Shown: positions 1 through 8,771 of the stretch, piece after piece | Layout: each line of letters opens with the position of its first letter | Numbering within the stretch: the stretch's first letter is position 1 | Translations under genes and position numbers: made by a program | Notes under the pieces: model-generated | Told to the model about the DNA's origin: nothing | What the model saw: the letters and a program-made list of their open reading frames with translations, nothing else | Database searches by the model: none | From: CAVPDE01 sp963707125 | GTDB lineage: Bacteria > Desulfobacterota > DSM-4660 > Desulfatiglandales > HGW-15 | Direction of reading: 5' to 3' | Assembly (NCBI GenBank): GCA_963707125.1 | Contig: CAVPOU010000030.1 | Coordinates: forward strand, 9,519 to 73,518 | DNA: 64,000 nucleotides

Positions 1-833
1 TCAACGCAAAAAGTTATGGCGAAGACATAGGCCAGGAAACGTCCGAGCTCTCCGACGATACTGAAATTAAAGACATCGCGCAAGAAAACTGTTTGCCTGA
101 CCCCCAGGAAACGCTGCTGGAGCAGGGTGAAGAACATGGTGAAGGTGATCAAGCCCAGTCCGCCCAATTGGATCAGGAAAAGAATCATCATCTGTCCGGT
201 GGTGGAGAAATCATGGCCGGTATCGCGCACGGCAAGGCCGGTGACGCAGGTGGCGCTGGTGGCGGTGAAAAGCGCATCCAGGAATGAAATCGGGTGTTCC
301 GTCGAAGCGCCGGCTTTGGGAAGGAGCAGGAAAATAGTGCCAAGCATTATCACGAACGCGTATCCTGCAAGCAATAAGGTCGCCGGATTCATCCTGAGTG
401 ATGCCAGCCGGGCATTGAAACGGGCAAATATCAAGATGAGGTTGATCACCAGGTAAATCTGGATGATAACTATATACACTTCAGTCAGGTTGGTGATATG
501 CAGAGCATTAAAAATGTTGCGCATTAATACCGGTCCGGCAAACTGGGTTGCGGCCAACTGCAGGAAGAATAAGCTTACCAGAGTAATTTCCAGCCAGTAT
601 TGCCTTGCGTAATTTTTTTTATTGCGGGCAACAGCAAAATTGGAAAGAACATAAAGAATGAAAACAGCCACTACGCCGATGTCAACTTTATGCAGGATAT
701 CCCTGATTGTCTTTGAAACAAAAAATCCGTATTCCAGGGCCAAAGAGATGACCCCGAAGACCATGGCGGTACGCAAGGCATAGCGGAGTATCTTTTCAAA
801 CGGTTTCTCTTCCGGATTTCGGTAGATAAGCAT
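1..833 (-). CDS. TrkH/KtrB-type potassium uptake transporter, 3'-truncated by window edge
   Basis: Reading the minus strand from the ATG at 833 gives 277 open residues that run off the window. The segment around residues 189-200 (TATSATCVTGL) is the selectivity-filter signature of the first pore loop of Trk/Ktr/HKT K+ channels, followed by the typical FLIQLGGLGLITF helix. The protein would move K+ (with Na+ or H+) across the inner membrane, normally with a cytoplasmic TrkA/KtrA gating subunit that is not in view. Odd point: about 140 residues with three or four predicted membrane helices precede the usual first pore repeat (core starts near residue 145). No strong Shine-Dalgarno sequence precedes the chosen ATG, so the start is tentative. 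Confidence 0.85.
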   Translation of the reverse strand, partial: MLIYRNPEEKPFEKILRYALRTAMVFGVISLALEYGFFVSKTIRDILHKVDIGVVAVFILYVLSNFAVARNKKNYARQYWLEITLVSLFFLQLAATQFAGPVLMRNIFNALHITNLTEVYIVIIQIYLVINLILIFARFNARLASLRMNPATLLLAGYAFVIMLGTIFLLLPKAGASTEHPISFLDALFTATSATCVTGLAVRDTGHDFSTTGQMMILFLIQLGGLGLITFTMFFTLLQQRFLGVRQTVFLRDVFNFSIVGELGRFLAYVFAITFCV

Positions 834-991
834 AAGGATACTATAACTTTTTATCGAAAAACGGCAAACTATAATTAATCCAGGGTAAACCCCAGGCTGT
901 GCCGGGCGACTCCCAAAGTTTGACATTTCCGGGATTATATGAAAGCCCCTCCAACGTGACCCGCTCAAAATCCACAGAAAGAGAGGCTTTC

Positions 992-1093
992 ATGAACAAC
1001 GCACAAAGTCTAAGCCATACGAAGTGGGAATGCAAATATCATCTGACATGGATACCGAAATACCGCAAAAAGGAGCTATTTGGGGATCTCATG
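992..1093 (+). mobile_element. IS200/IS605-family tnpA 5' fragment
   Basis: The ATG at 992 follows an AGAGAGG ribosome site and encodes about 34 residues (MNNAQSLSHTKWECKYHLT, then WIPKYRKKELFGDL) that match the N-terminus of Y1 HUH transposases of the IS200 group. The HUH motif and catalytic tyrosine are absent because homology stops near 1093. The reading frame continues to 1156 but the later residues are not transposase-like. This is an inactive stump; the sequence from about 860 to 990 may be its left end. Confidence 0.75.
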
Positions 1094-1458
1094 TCACCGC
1101 CGACCCACGCCAGGGGAAGAGAACCAGACGCAATTACAGGGGTGACTTTTCCTTGACCTACATGGCTCTCCCCATGGCCCACTACTACTCGCTTCAGTTT
1201 CTTTCCTTCGTAGTATCTCTTGTAGGCCTTGCAGTATACTACCCCCTTACCCCGTTCGATGGGATCCAAGGCAAGGTAAGCGGTTCGATACTGCTCCTTG
1301 GGTATCCTGATACTACGATCAGACTGGGAGAGAAGATCGCGCAGGGTAGTAGCTTCAACTGTACCGAAAGCTGATTCATAGTGAGGTAGCCGTTCTATTA
1401 CGTCATCATAGTAGAACCGGAAAATGGCGTTCTCCATTTCGAAGTGTACCTCTCGCAT
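1039..1458 (-). CDS. Unrecognised ~140-aa protein with atypical codon use
   Basis: An ATG at 1458 follows AAGGAGGTGCTC, a near-ideal ribosome site, which favours it over the GTG six bases upstream. The product starts MREVHFEMENAIFRFYYDD and is rich in Tyr, Val, Arg and Lys; no family was recognised. Val is often GTA and Tyr TAC, unlike neighbouring genes. The last ~17 codons are antisense to the IS200 fragment (below 1093), so the natural C-terminus was probably lost when that fragment arrived. The gene and its upstream region share a TAGTA/TACTA-rich composition that suggests a foreign origin. Confidence 0.45.
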   Translation of the reverse strand: MREVHFEMENAIFRFYYDDVIERLPHYESAFGTVEATTLRDLLSQSDRSIRIPKEQYRTAYLALDPIERGKGVVYCKAYKRYYEGKKLKRVVVGHGESHVGQGKVTPVIASGSLPLAWVGGDMRSPNSSFLRYFGIHVR

Positions 1459-1464
1459 GAGCAC

Positions 1465-1817
1465 CTCCTTACTCTTCGGGAATGAAGTAAACGGTAGTAC
1501 CGGAACCGATGCTACCCATTAATATATTTAGTAGGAGGGGGATATACTTCGATGAGGAACGCTTGATGGAGTAGTAGGGATAGTAAGGAGGGGTAGTAGG
1601 GTGAAGTATACTATGATACTCGGAGGTAGGAGATCGAAGTGAGGTAGTAAGAGGCGATGAAGGCGGGTATCAGTGGTAGAATGAGTTCTGAATTTGGCCG
1701 GTAGGAGAAGTGATCTAGAGATTGACTCTCCGCTGTTAAACAGGGATGGATCCCGTTTGGAGAGGAATACGCCGAGTATATGCGGAGGACCGGGAAGTGG
1801 GTGCTGAGAATCCGCAG
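1465..1817. other. Non-coding stretch rich in TAGTA/GTAGTA motifs
   Basis: No credible gene lies here. The strand shown repeatedly carries GTAGTA, TAGTAG and TAGTAGGG clusters between 1480 and 1680 (for example around 1491, 1529, 1569-1596 and 1650), a bias that continues into the adjacent minus-strand gene. It may be the control region of that gene or the remnant of a mobile element; no function is assigned. Confidence 0.5.
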
Positions 1818-2240
1818 CTATTGAGATCCATCGTCTTTTATCGGGTGTTGTAGGAGGGGGCGAACTTTGAGGGTTAAGCCTCCAACTGAAAGGACCTCCA
1901 CGGCCTGCCCTTTCTCCGGCGCAGGATAACCCTGAGCCACCTCGGCCTTCCAGAGCTCGCCTTTGACAGAAACATACCCTGAAGGATCTATCTTTTCGTG
2001 TGCAATTCCCTGCAGCCCCACCATGGGCTCCGGGGACCGCGGGTCATAGGCCCTCCACAGGAAAAAATAGAGGATCGTGTCTTTGGCAACCCAGAGGATC
2101 ACAATGCCCCACGCGTAGAGCGCCGGGAAATCGAAATGCCGGTACACGACGACCACTATACCCGCCACAAGAAGGATAGAAGGCATTTGGAGCAGCCAGT
2201 ATCGTATTAAGATCCGGGGGGACCATCTGCGCGATCTCAT
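1818..2240 (-). CDS. NfeD-like membrane protein
   Basis: The chosen ATG at 2240 has GGAGG ten bases upstream. The 140-residue product has two N-terminal membrane helices (about residues 14-35 and 41-60) and a C-terminal beta-rich domain from about residue 75 (GLQGIAHEKI, GYVSVKGELWKAEV, GQAVEVLSVGGLTLKVRPL), the pattern of the NfeD OB-fold domain. Short NfeD proteins usually work beside a stomatin/prohibitin partner in membrane quality control, but no such partner is adjacent. The start codon overlaps the stop of the broken nuclease gene upstream (ATGA). Confidence 0.75.
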   Translation of the reverse strand: MRSRRWSPRILIRYWLLQMPSILLVAGIVVVVYRHFDFPALYAWGIVILWVAKDTILYFFLWRAYDPRSPEPMVGLQGIAHEKIDPSGYVSVKGELWKAEVAQGYPAPEKGQAVEVLSVGGLTLKVRPLLQHPIKDDGSQ

Positions 2241-2451
2241 TTCGCTATATCCTCCCTCCTTCTTTGAATTTGGCAAAACATGCAAGCTGATTCAAGAGAC
2301 GGAATTCCATACAGACACCGCACCTGTGTAAAGGGCTGGCTCGGTTCGCTTTTCTTGTGGGATATTTCGGGGGCATCAATTCCGAGCAGTCTGATTGTCT
2401 TGTCAACCCTACCATTCCTGACCTGGATAGTGTCCCTCTCACAGCCTGGTT
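2237..2451 (-). pseudogene. Staphylococcal-nuclease-like (SNase) fragment
   Basis: In one minus frame the residues DTIQVRNGRVDKTIRLLGI followed by DAPEISHKKSEPSQPF match the OB-fold core of thermonuclease/SNase proteins (metal-binding Asp and the RLxGIDAPE motif). A TAA stop lies just upstream of the match and the second half (the YxRxxAxVxxxG region) is absent; the frame runs on into unrelated residues and ends in a TGA overlapping the next gene's ATG. This is a decayed remnant. Confidence 0.7.
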
Positions 2452-2623
2452 ATGCTAAGCAATTATCCACCTTAATTCCGCACGCTGGAAATATGTAAAG
2501 CTTTACCATTAAATAGCAATTCTTCACCCATGAAAATTGGTAGTTTTTTACATACACACGTCTGTTCCTAAGTTTACCCTCGTAGCCAATTGAAATTAAA
2601 CGCAAAAAGACTCCCTGCTTTTT

Positions 2624-2639
2624 TGGCATAACCTTTGCC
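2624..2639 (+). promoter_or_regulatory. Sigma-54 (-24/-12) promoter
   Basis: TGGCATAACCTTTGCC matches the sigma-54 consensus, with the invariant GG and GC separated by the required ten bases. It lies about 65-70 bp upstream of the first of two small plus-strand genes. A bacterial enhancer-binding protein would be needed for expression; none is encoded nearby. Confidence 0.75.
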
Positions 2640-2705
2640 TATATAAATCAGCAACAAGGACCTGAGCAGCATTCAACCCCGGTCAATAAGGGGTCGATGA
2701 AGGCG

Positions 2706-2861
2706 ATGCGAAAAACCTTTCAGCATTATTTAAATCCTCTTCATGTGTACTGCCGATTAAGGGACTTGGGCACGTCAAAAGCTGTCGCGATTCTTCTTTG
2801 TCGATTCTATGAACGCGCTGTTTTCAACCATTTGCGATCCCGATTTACATCGAACTGGTAG
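2706..2861 (+). CDS. Small conserved-looking protein (51 aa)
   Basis: The frame encodes 51 residues beginning MRKTFQHYLNPLHVYCRLRD with a hydrophobic stretch around residues 27-33 (AVAILLC) and a basic, aromatic tail. I do not recognise a named family. An alternative ATG at 2697 adds three residues and lies just after AAGGGG. The position 67-82 bp downstream of a good sigma-54 promoter, with a second small gene 34 bp downstream, supports a real two-gene transcript. A membrane- or enzyme-associated small protein is possible but is inference only. Confidence 0.6.
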   Translation: MRKTFQHYLNPLHVYCRLRDLGTSKAVAILLCRFYERAVFNHLRSRFTSNW

Positions 2862-2894
2862 CCGTAACGCCAGTCTTATGGAAGGAGGCCTAAC

Positions 2895-3050
2895 ATGGAC
2901 ATCGGAATCAAGGTTGAATGGTGCAGAAATCCGATCAAACTGGAGTTAGTGAGGCATGTCATCCCTTTGCTCGGTTTCTGCTGTTTTCTCGCATGTCTGT
3001 TCGGCTATCGCTGGGCCTGGAAAGCTTTTGAGAACGGAATTCTTCGCTGA
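2895..3050 (+). CDS. Small single-pass membrane protein (51 aa)
   Basis: The ATG at 2895 has AAGGAGG with a 7-base spacer. The product (MDIGIKVEWCRNPIKLELV...) has one membrane helix at about residues 21-38 (HVIPLLGFCCFLACLFGY) followed by WAWKAFENGILR. It resembles small membrane subunits that accompany transporters or respiratory enzymes, but no family was identified. It is probably co-transcribed with the preceding 51-residue gene from the sigma-54 promoter at 2624. Confidence 0.65.
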   Translation: MDIGIKVEWCRNPIKLELVRHVIPLLGFCCFLACLFGYRWAWKAFENGILR

Positions 3051-3296
3051 AAAAACGCAAAGTCAACACGTCAGGGGAGCTCTGGTGCAGCTTCACCAGG
3101 GATGTGCCCCCTGATCGGGTCGGGTTGACTCTTAACAAGTTACATTTGACGGCGCTAAAGCACCGCCATCGAACCGAACGTTGACGATTTCTCCTTCTAA
3201 ACTGGCGTCCGAAGACACACCTGTGAATTGAAGATTACGATACTTATGTTGCGTGGGGACGTAGCTGTTGGGCACGAGTACATTTGGTAAAAGCCA

Positions 3297-3914
3297 TCAT
3301 GGATTGAAATAACGCACTTCCGGCAGTTCGCGAGGAGAATCCGTGCGAAAGGTGAACGCGGTGAGCGAGCCGGTGGCGGGATAGCCGCCGGTGAAGCCGA
3401 GGGCCTGAAGGTTGGCCTTGTTTTGGGGTGTGAGCGCAAGCCCGCGCGCCCACAGCATTGCGAAGACAATGACGTCGCCGTGGGTTACGGCAACGACGTT
3501 TTCACGGGCGTGCCGATCACGCGCAAACTGGAAGAATTTCAGGGCGCGCTCGACGATGTCTTGCGGCTGCTCATACGGCGTGCCGACTCCGGTGTAGACA
3601 TCTCCGTGCCGAGCATCGACTTCCGCGCTCGGCCGGCCCTCGAAGGCGTTGAGCACCTCGATCAAGTGCCGCGATTGCCTCAGCTCCAGCTCGGGGTGAA
3701 ACGCAAGAATTTCCTGGGCGGTCTGCCGGGTCCGCAGCAGCGGGCTGAAATATAAGGCGCTGATGTTCGTGCCGTTCAGAAAACGCCCGGCAGACCGAGC
3801 CTCTTCCAGCCCTCTCGGGCTCAGCCGAAAACGCGGCAGGCGGCCGTAGAGAATCTTATTGGGGTTATGAACATTGCCGTGCCGGACAAGATACACGGTG
3901 GTAGGCGTCGTCAT
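3297..3914 (-). CDS. Histidine phosphatase family protein (phosphoglycerate-mutase-like)
   Basis: The 205-residue product begins MTTPTTVYLVRHG; R11-H12-G13 is the phospho-histidine motif of the family, Arg61 (SPLLRT) and His145 (VAVTHGDV) complete the active-site pocket. These enzymes remove phosphate from small metabolites or proteins in the cytoplasm; the substrate cannot be read from sequence. A TTGAGGA ribosome site precedes the ATG at 3914. The gene stands alone between unrelated neighbours. The length is normal for the small GpmB/CobC-like group. Confidence 0.85.
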   Translation of the reverse strand: MTTPTTVYLVRHGNVHNPNKILYGRLPRFRLSPRGLEEARSAGRFLNGTNISALYFSPLLRTRQTAQEILAFHPELELRQSRHLIEVLNAFEGRPSAEVDARHGDVYTGVGTPYEQPQDIVERALKFFQFARDRHARENVVAVTHGDVIVFAMLWARGLALTPQNKANLQALGFTGGYPATGSLTAFTFRTDSPRELPEVRYFNP

Positions 3915-4003
3915 GCAAGTCCTCAATTGATGCAGGTTGATTTTGGCTATAAGATAGCACAACGTCAAACACAATCAACCGCCTGCTCGGCTTTCGGATT
4001 CTT

Positions 4004-4584
4004 ATGATGATAGTTTTTTTATAAGACACTGGCTTTTTATAGGCATCATCCTGGTAGTGCTGGGTGCATTCGGCTTTCGTGACCTGCATTTTTGGCTACA
4101 GAAATTTCACATCCTGACCATCGGCATTTTCATCGCCTTCTTCATCACCGGTCTGGCGCTTGACACTTCACGTCTCAGTGAGCAGTTGTTGCAGTTAAAA
4201 GCCCCCTTGGCGGCCATGATTTCATCTCTGGGTTTCATCCCGTTGCTTTCACGGCTTCTGGCCAGATTCGTGTTCCCGCTGGAATACGTCATTGGCGTAT
4301 GTATCATCGCCACCGCTCCGGTGACGGTCGTCTCCGGCACGGTGATGACCGCCCTGGGAAAAGGCAATATACCGCTATCCCTCTTCATCTGTGTGCTCGG
4401 CAACTTTATGGGCGTCTTCACGATTCCATTTTCGCTGAAACTCCTGACAGAAACCGGGGGAGATGTCGACCTACCGGCGATCAAAATGCTATGGAGTTTG
4501 CTCATCAGCGTACTGGTGCCAATTGTTCTGGGCAACCTGGCCCAATCACGGTTGAAGGCCTGCCTAATGCGGCCTGGAAAGTGA
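4004..4584 (+). pseudogene. Bile acid:sodium symporter-like (BASS) gene, frameshifted and 3'-truncated
   Basis: From 4015 one frame encodes IRHWLFIGIILVVLGAFGF, then HFWLQKFHILTIGIFIAFF, ITGLALDTSRL and later APVTVVSGTVMTALGKGN, typical of the BASS/Rch1 fold of sodium-coupled organic-anion transporters. No start codon exists in that frame before the GTG at 4057. An ATG-ATG pair at 4004 sits in the neighbouring frame and would join it if the T7 run at 4014-4020 had eight Ts. The protein ends at residue ~175 after GNLAQSRLKA, whereas family members have about 300 residues and ten helices. It is most likely a pseudogene, though the T-run could be a sequencing error. Confidence 0.75.
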
Positions 4585-4727
4585 TCTTCGTCCTTTTTCG
4601 CTCAAAACGCCATCTCTCAGCAAATCTCGGGCTTGCTCCCCCTTGCGTTCCCAGCGGACCGTACCAGCCCGGACGCCCTCGTCCACCGCAATCCTCCGGC
4701 CCTCAACATCCTGTGCCAGGTTTGCCC

Positions 4728-4757
4728 TTGACACACAACGGCGGATTCCCCTACACT
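4728..4757 (+). promoter_or_regulatory. Sigma-70 promoter, copy 1 of a duplicated block
   Basis: TTGACA (4728-4733), an 18-bp spacer and TACACT (4752-4757) form a plausible housekeeping promoter 195 bp upstream of the SBBP gene. The surrounding ~75 bp, including TTCTTATCACCT downstream, closely resembles the block at 9260-9330 that drives the PD40/PKD gene. Confidence 0.65.
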
Positions 4758-4952
4758 CCCTTCCATCAGAAAGCGCCTTCTTATCACCTATCACCTCACC
4801 TAAAGGTGAACATTGCTACCGGCCGGATCGGAGTTTGGCTATCTCATCATACGTTAGCTCGTCTCTTACGAGGCTAGAGCAAGCCGACCAAATAACCCGT
4901 ATCGTTTAGACCACGGTTCTGTCGCCACACCTTCGCCGGAGGAGGACACAGC

Positions 4953-7527
4953 ATGCATGCAAAGCAATACCTCAAGCAGGGGCTTTGGTTGTTCCGATGG
5001 GTGGTCGTTCTTTTGGTTCTTAGCCGGGTAGGCGTTGCCGCGGTCTCCGGACCGGATAGCGCCTCTGGAGTGCTTCTTGATGATTCCTTCGGGAAGCTAC
5101 CGCTCCATTTCATCGAAAACCGGGGGCAAGAGGACCCTCGGGTCGCCTTCTCCGTGCGGGGGCGTGAGACAACTCTCTATTTGACCTCTCAGGGCCTCAC
5201 CTTCGTTCTCAGCGGCTCAGCCCCACCATCGCAGGATGCTCGGGTGAAGAAGGTGTCATCTTCCCCGGGCCGAGGGGTAGCCAAAGGAGAAGAGACCAGG
5301 AGCAGTGGGACGGTGGGTGGTGAAGCTTGACTTTGTGGGGGCGAATCCGGAGGTGAAGCCCGAGGGGCGAGAGCCGATGCCCGCAGCGATCAGCTACTTC
5401 AAGGGGCCCCGTGAGGAGTGGCGGACTGGGCTCAAGACCTACGGGAGTGTCATCTACCGGGATCTCTGGCCTGGCATCGACCTCATCTACACGGGGACAG
5501 TCAACCGGCTCAAGTACAGCTTCCTGGTGCAACCGGGGGCCGATCCGGAGAGGATTCGGCTCGCCTACCGGGGCGTGAGCTCGCTGCAGCGTAACCGATA
5601 GCAGGGCAGTTGGAGGTCAAGATCGTTAAAACGTGTTCCAGGATGACCGCTCCTGTTGCCTACCAGGAGGTGGAAGGAAGAGCGGTCGAGGTGAGGACGG
5701 CATACGGCTTAAAACTGACGCAGGTGAGGGCGCTTCGGCTCTATGGCTTCGATGTGGGAGAATATGACCGTAGCAGACTCTTGGTCCTTGATCCCGCGTG
5801 CTCGTCTACTGCGGCTATATCGGCGGGGCAGCGGCGATGGCGGCATGGTATAGCCGTTGACGGCCGGAAACGCCTATGTCACCGGGACCACCCACTCCGC
5901 CGAGTCGACCTTCCCGGTGAACGTGGGGCCCGACCTGACCCATAACGGGGCATCGAGATGCCTTTGTGGCCAAGGTCAATCCTTCCGGAACCGCCCTCGT
6001 CTACTGCGGCTATATCGGTGGCAGTGATGAGGATGACGGCTGAGGCATAGCCGTAGACGGCTAGGGAAACGCCTATGTCACCGGGACCACCGCTTCCACC
6101 GAGGCGACTTTCCCGGTGACGGTAGGGCCTGATCTGACCAATAACGGCGGACGGACGCCTTTGTCGCCAAGGTCAATTCTTCCGGGACCGCCCTCGTCTA
6201 CTGCGGCTATATCGGCGGCAGTCGGCTGACGATGAGGGCCGCGGCATAGCGGTTGACGATGGTCGGGAACGCCTATGTCACCGGGTTCACCGGATCCACC
6301 CAGGCCACTTCCCGGTGACCGTCGGGCCCGACCTGAGCTATAACGGGGGCATTGATGCCTTCGTCGCCAAGGTCAATTCCTCGGGAACCGCCCTTGTCTA
6401 CTGCGGCTATATCGGCGGCTCAAGTGACGACGACAACGGCCACGGCATAGCGGTAGACGGCTCGGGGAATGCCTATGTCACCGGGAAACACCGACTCCGC
6501 CCAGGCCACCTTTCCGGTCAAGGTCGGGCCGGACCTGACCTACAACGGTGGCGACGGAGACGCCTTTGTCGCCAAGGTCAATGCTCGGGAACGGACTTGT
6601 CTACTGCGGCTATATCGGCGGCTGTGAAATGACGATTACGGCTACGGCATCGCGGTCGACGGCGCGGGAAACGCCTATGTCACCGGCTACACTACCTCCA
6701 CTCAGACAACCTTCCCGGTAACGGTAGGGCCCGACCTGACCCACAACGGCTACTAGATGCCTTTGTCGCCAAGGTCAGTGCCTCGGGAACAGCCTTGTCT
6801 ACTGCGGCTATATCGGCGGAAGTGGCGCGGATAGGGCCTCGGCATAGCTGTTGACGGCGGCGGCAACGCCTATGTGACCGGGCACACCGTCTCCGCCGAG
6901 GATCCTTTCCGGTTACCGTAGGGCCGGATCTGACCTATAACGGATGCTGCGACGCCTTTGTCGCCAAAGTAAATGCCTCGGGAACCGCCCTTGTCTACTG
7001 CGGCTATATCGGTGGGAGAAGGATAGCTGCTGTGGCATAGCGGTTGACGCCGGCGGAAACGCCTATGTTACCGGGACCACCAGATCGCGAGAGTATGACT
7101 CGCCGCCCTTTCCGGTCATCGTAGGGCCCGACCTGACTTGGAATGGCCCCGACTGGGAGGGGGATGCCTTTGTCGCCAAGGTGGTTGTCGGACCTGAGCC
7201 TCCAGTAAAGCCTACAGGTCCAGCCCCGGTCAATGGCGCTGCCAATGTCTGTACCAATCCCGTATTAAGCTGGTCCGGCGATGGCACCGCGACAAGCTAC
7301 GACGTCTACTTTGGGACCGATTCCACTCCGGACAACGGGGAATTCAGGGGCAACCAAACGAACACGCAGTTCCGGCCGGAAGACTTGGGCCAAACACTAC
7401 CTATTACTGGCGTGTAGATGCCAAGAATCAGTCTGGTACAGCTACCGGTGACGTTTGGTCTTTCACAATGGGCAGCAAGCGATGTATCAAGGCGATGCCC
7501 TGGATACCGATGCTTTTGGGTGATTGA
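4953..7527 (+). pseudogene. SBBP beta-propeller repeat surface protein, multiply frameshifted
   Basis: An ATG at 4953 behind GGAGGAGGACACAGC starts a signal peptide (residues ~8-30) and then LPLHFIENRGQEDPRVAFSV, the hallmark N-terminus of exported SBBP-repeat proteins. A frame change near 5300 leads to KLDFVGANPEVKPEGREP and YGSVIYRDLWPGIDLIYTG; others follow. Seven SBBP repeats (ALVYCGYIGG ... GIAVDGSGNAYVTG ... FPVTVGPDLTYNGG ... DAFVAKVN) occupy 5813-7190, then a fibronectin-III-like domain (7200-7490; TYYWRVDAKNQSGTAT). Repeats 1-7 are split over all three frames and contain in-frame stops (for example near 6043 and 6061). An intact ancestor would be an ~850-residue exported propeller. 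Confidence 0.85.
5813..7190 (+). repeat. Seven ~200-bp SBBP-encoding direct repeats
   Basis: The sequence GTCTACTGCGGCTATATCGG recurs at about 5813, 5999, 6195, 6396, 6599, 6797 and 6993, giving spacings of 186, 196, 201, 203, 198 and 196 bp. Spacings of 196 and 203 are not multiples of three, which shows directly that indels have accumulated between otherwise well-conserved units. Confidence 0.9.
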
Positions 7528-7914
7528 TCTCCTCGTGGATGCGAGCAGAAGAGGTGGGGCAGTCGTATATCTGTAGTAGCTGGTCACGAGATGCAGGATC
7601 AATCGATGCCAAGTACGGCTACTCGATGGCAGGGTGAGGTCTGGCCGGAGCCGTTCTCATCTTCACTCGTCGTCGCAGAACCCGGGATTACACCGTTATC
7701 GTTAGTATACGTAACAAAATGGTGATTGACGCCTGAGGCGGTCGGGGCCACCATTGCCGGTTTCTCTAGCAATCTGGAGAAAGGAGGCAGAGATGACCAT
7801 GGAACGCAGTCTTCCGGAGATATGCCGCGGCGGAGCAATCTTTTTCCCGCCATGTGACTCCCCAAGGATTTCATCACTGAGTTACCGAGCGCAGTTCACC
7901 TACAGGGACTTCCC

Positions 7915-8335
7915 CGATGAGGGTGGGGCGTTCACGGAGGTGCTGCAAGAGGTAGCCCGGCTTGAGTTTTTGAACAGCGTCACGTTACTGTTGGCGTTTA
8001 TTCTGATCGGCTTGCTTCTGAGCATCCCGGTACCGAATATCCTGCCCAAGTGGGCGATTATGGCGCCCGTGTTCATCCCGCTGTTTATGAAACTGGGCAT
8101 CGATCCAGAAGTTGTTTTGGCGGCCTACCGGGTTAGCGATTCGCCGCCGAATATCATCAACCCGCTATTGCCCCATTTCGCGTTGGTCGTCGGTTTTGCC
8201 GGCGTTGGCGACACGACGCTGGCGTGGGAACTGTGGTGGCCATGATGCTGCCCTATGTGGGCCACGATGATTGCCTGGCGAATTCTGTTTTTGGCCTGGT
8301 ATCTGTTCGACCTCCCGTTCGGCCCAGCCACCTAG
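7915..8335 (+). pseudogene. AbgT-family transporter, C-terminal fragment
   Basis: From about 7940 the frame encodes NSVTLLLAFILIGLLLSIPV, PNILPKWAIMAPVFIPLFMK and SPPNIINPLLPHFALVVGF, matching the last membrane segments of AbgT (p-aminobenzoyl-glutamate/antimetabolite) transporters. A frameshift near 8225 changes frame to GVGTVVAMMLPYVG and another near 8255 leads to the natural C-terminus (IAWRILFLAWYLFDLPFGP) ending at the TAG 8333-8335. The first ~75% of the gene is missing. The block 7528-7914 before it holds nothing recognisable. Confidence 0.75.
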
Positions 8336-8408
8336 CGCTCGACGTTCGTGAACCCTAACAAGAAGGGATCTGTTATTAATCGTCTCGAAATAGTATTGAC
8401 TATGCGCT

Positions 8409-8462
8409 CCCCCTCACCCTATCCCTCTCCCAGGCTTGGGGGAGAGGGATAGGGTGAGGGGG
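8409..8462. repeat. Perfect 23-bp inverted repeat (REP-like hairpin)
   Basis: CCCCCTCACCCTATCCCTCT plus CCC (8409-8431) is exactly complementary to 8440-8462, with an 8-base loop. Such C/T-rich palindromes are common dispersed elements in this kind of genome. It lies between two pseudogenes and has no U-tract, so it is a repeat rather than a clear terminator. Confidence 0.8.
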
Positions 8463-8587
8463 CTTCGCGATGTAAAGACAATTGTGGGACCATGAATAAC
8501 GTCCCCACGTGGCCGAAATTAACAGGCTACATTCACGCCATGCACAAGTACTCCTGGGCGACGTTCCAGGGATTCACCTTCCGCCAT

Positions 8588-8771
8588 TCATGGATGCCTC
8601 ATCGAAGGCTGCGATGTGTTCGACACGGTGCTGGAGACGGGCGATCGCGGTTCGTTCAACTCCTGGGGCCGTGACCTCTACTGGAGTGGCAAACACCGCG
8701 AGGTTTCCGAACCGGAGGTGAAGAAGGATCCCAAGCTACCCTACCTGGACGCGGTGGAACCGATTATCCTT
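8588..8771 (+). pseudogene. Beta-helix-type protein fragment
   Basis: The frame GCLIEGCDVFDTVLETGDRG, then SFNSWGRDLYWSGKHREV, resembles a rung region of right-handed parallel beta-helix proteins, which often contain a GDxGxFNSWGRD motif. It has neither a start nor an end of its own, and at about 8772 the frame passes directly into IS91-type transposase residues. It is a fragment joined to an insertion-sequence remnant; the family call is tentative. Confidence 0.5.

Noticed and set aside
1024..1374. A 116-codon plus-strand frame after the IS200 fragment
   Set aside because: Out of frame with the transposase residues and antisense to the 140-aa gene that has a clear ribosome site.
4564..4794. 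A 76-codon minus-strand frame at the end of the BASS-like pseudogene
   Set aside because: Overlaps the promoter block, no ribosome site, residues are low-complexity basic.
8409..8462. Rho-independent terminator at the 23-bp perfect hairpin
   Set aside because: There is no U-tract on either side and the flanking genes are pseudogenes; classified as a repeat.
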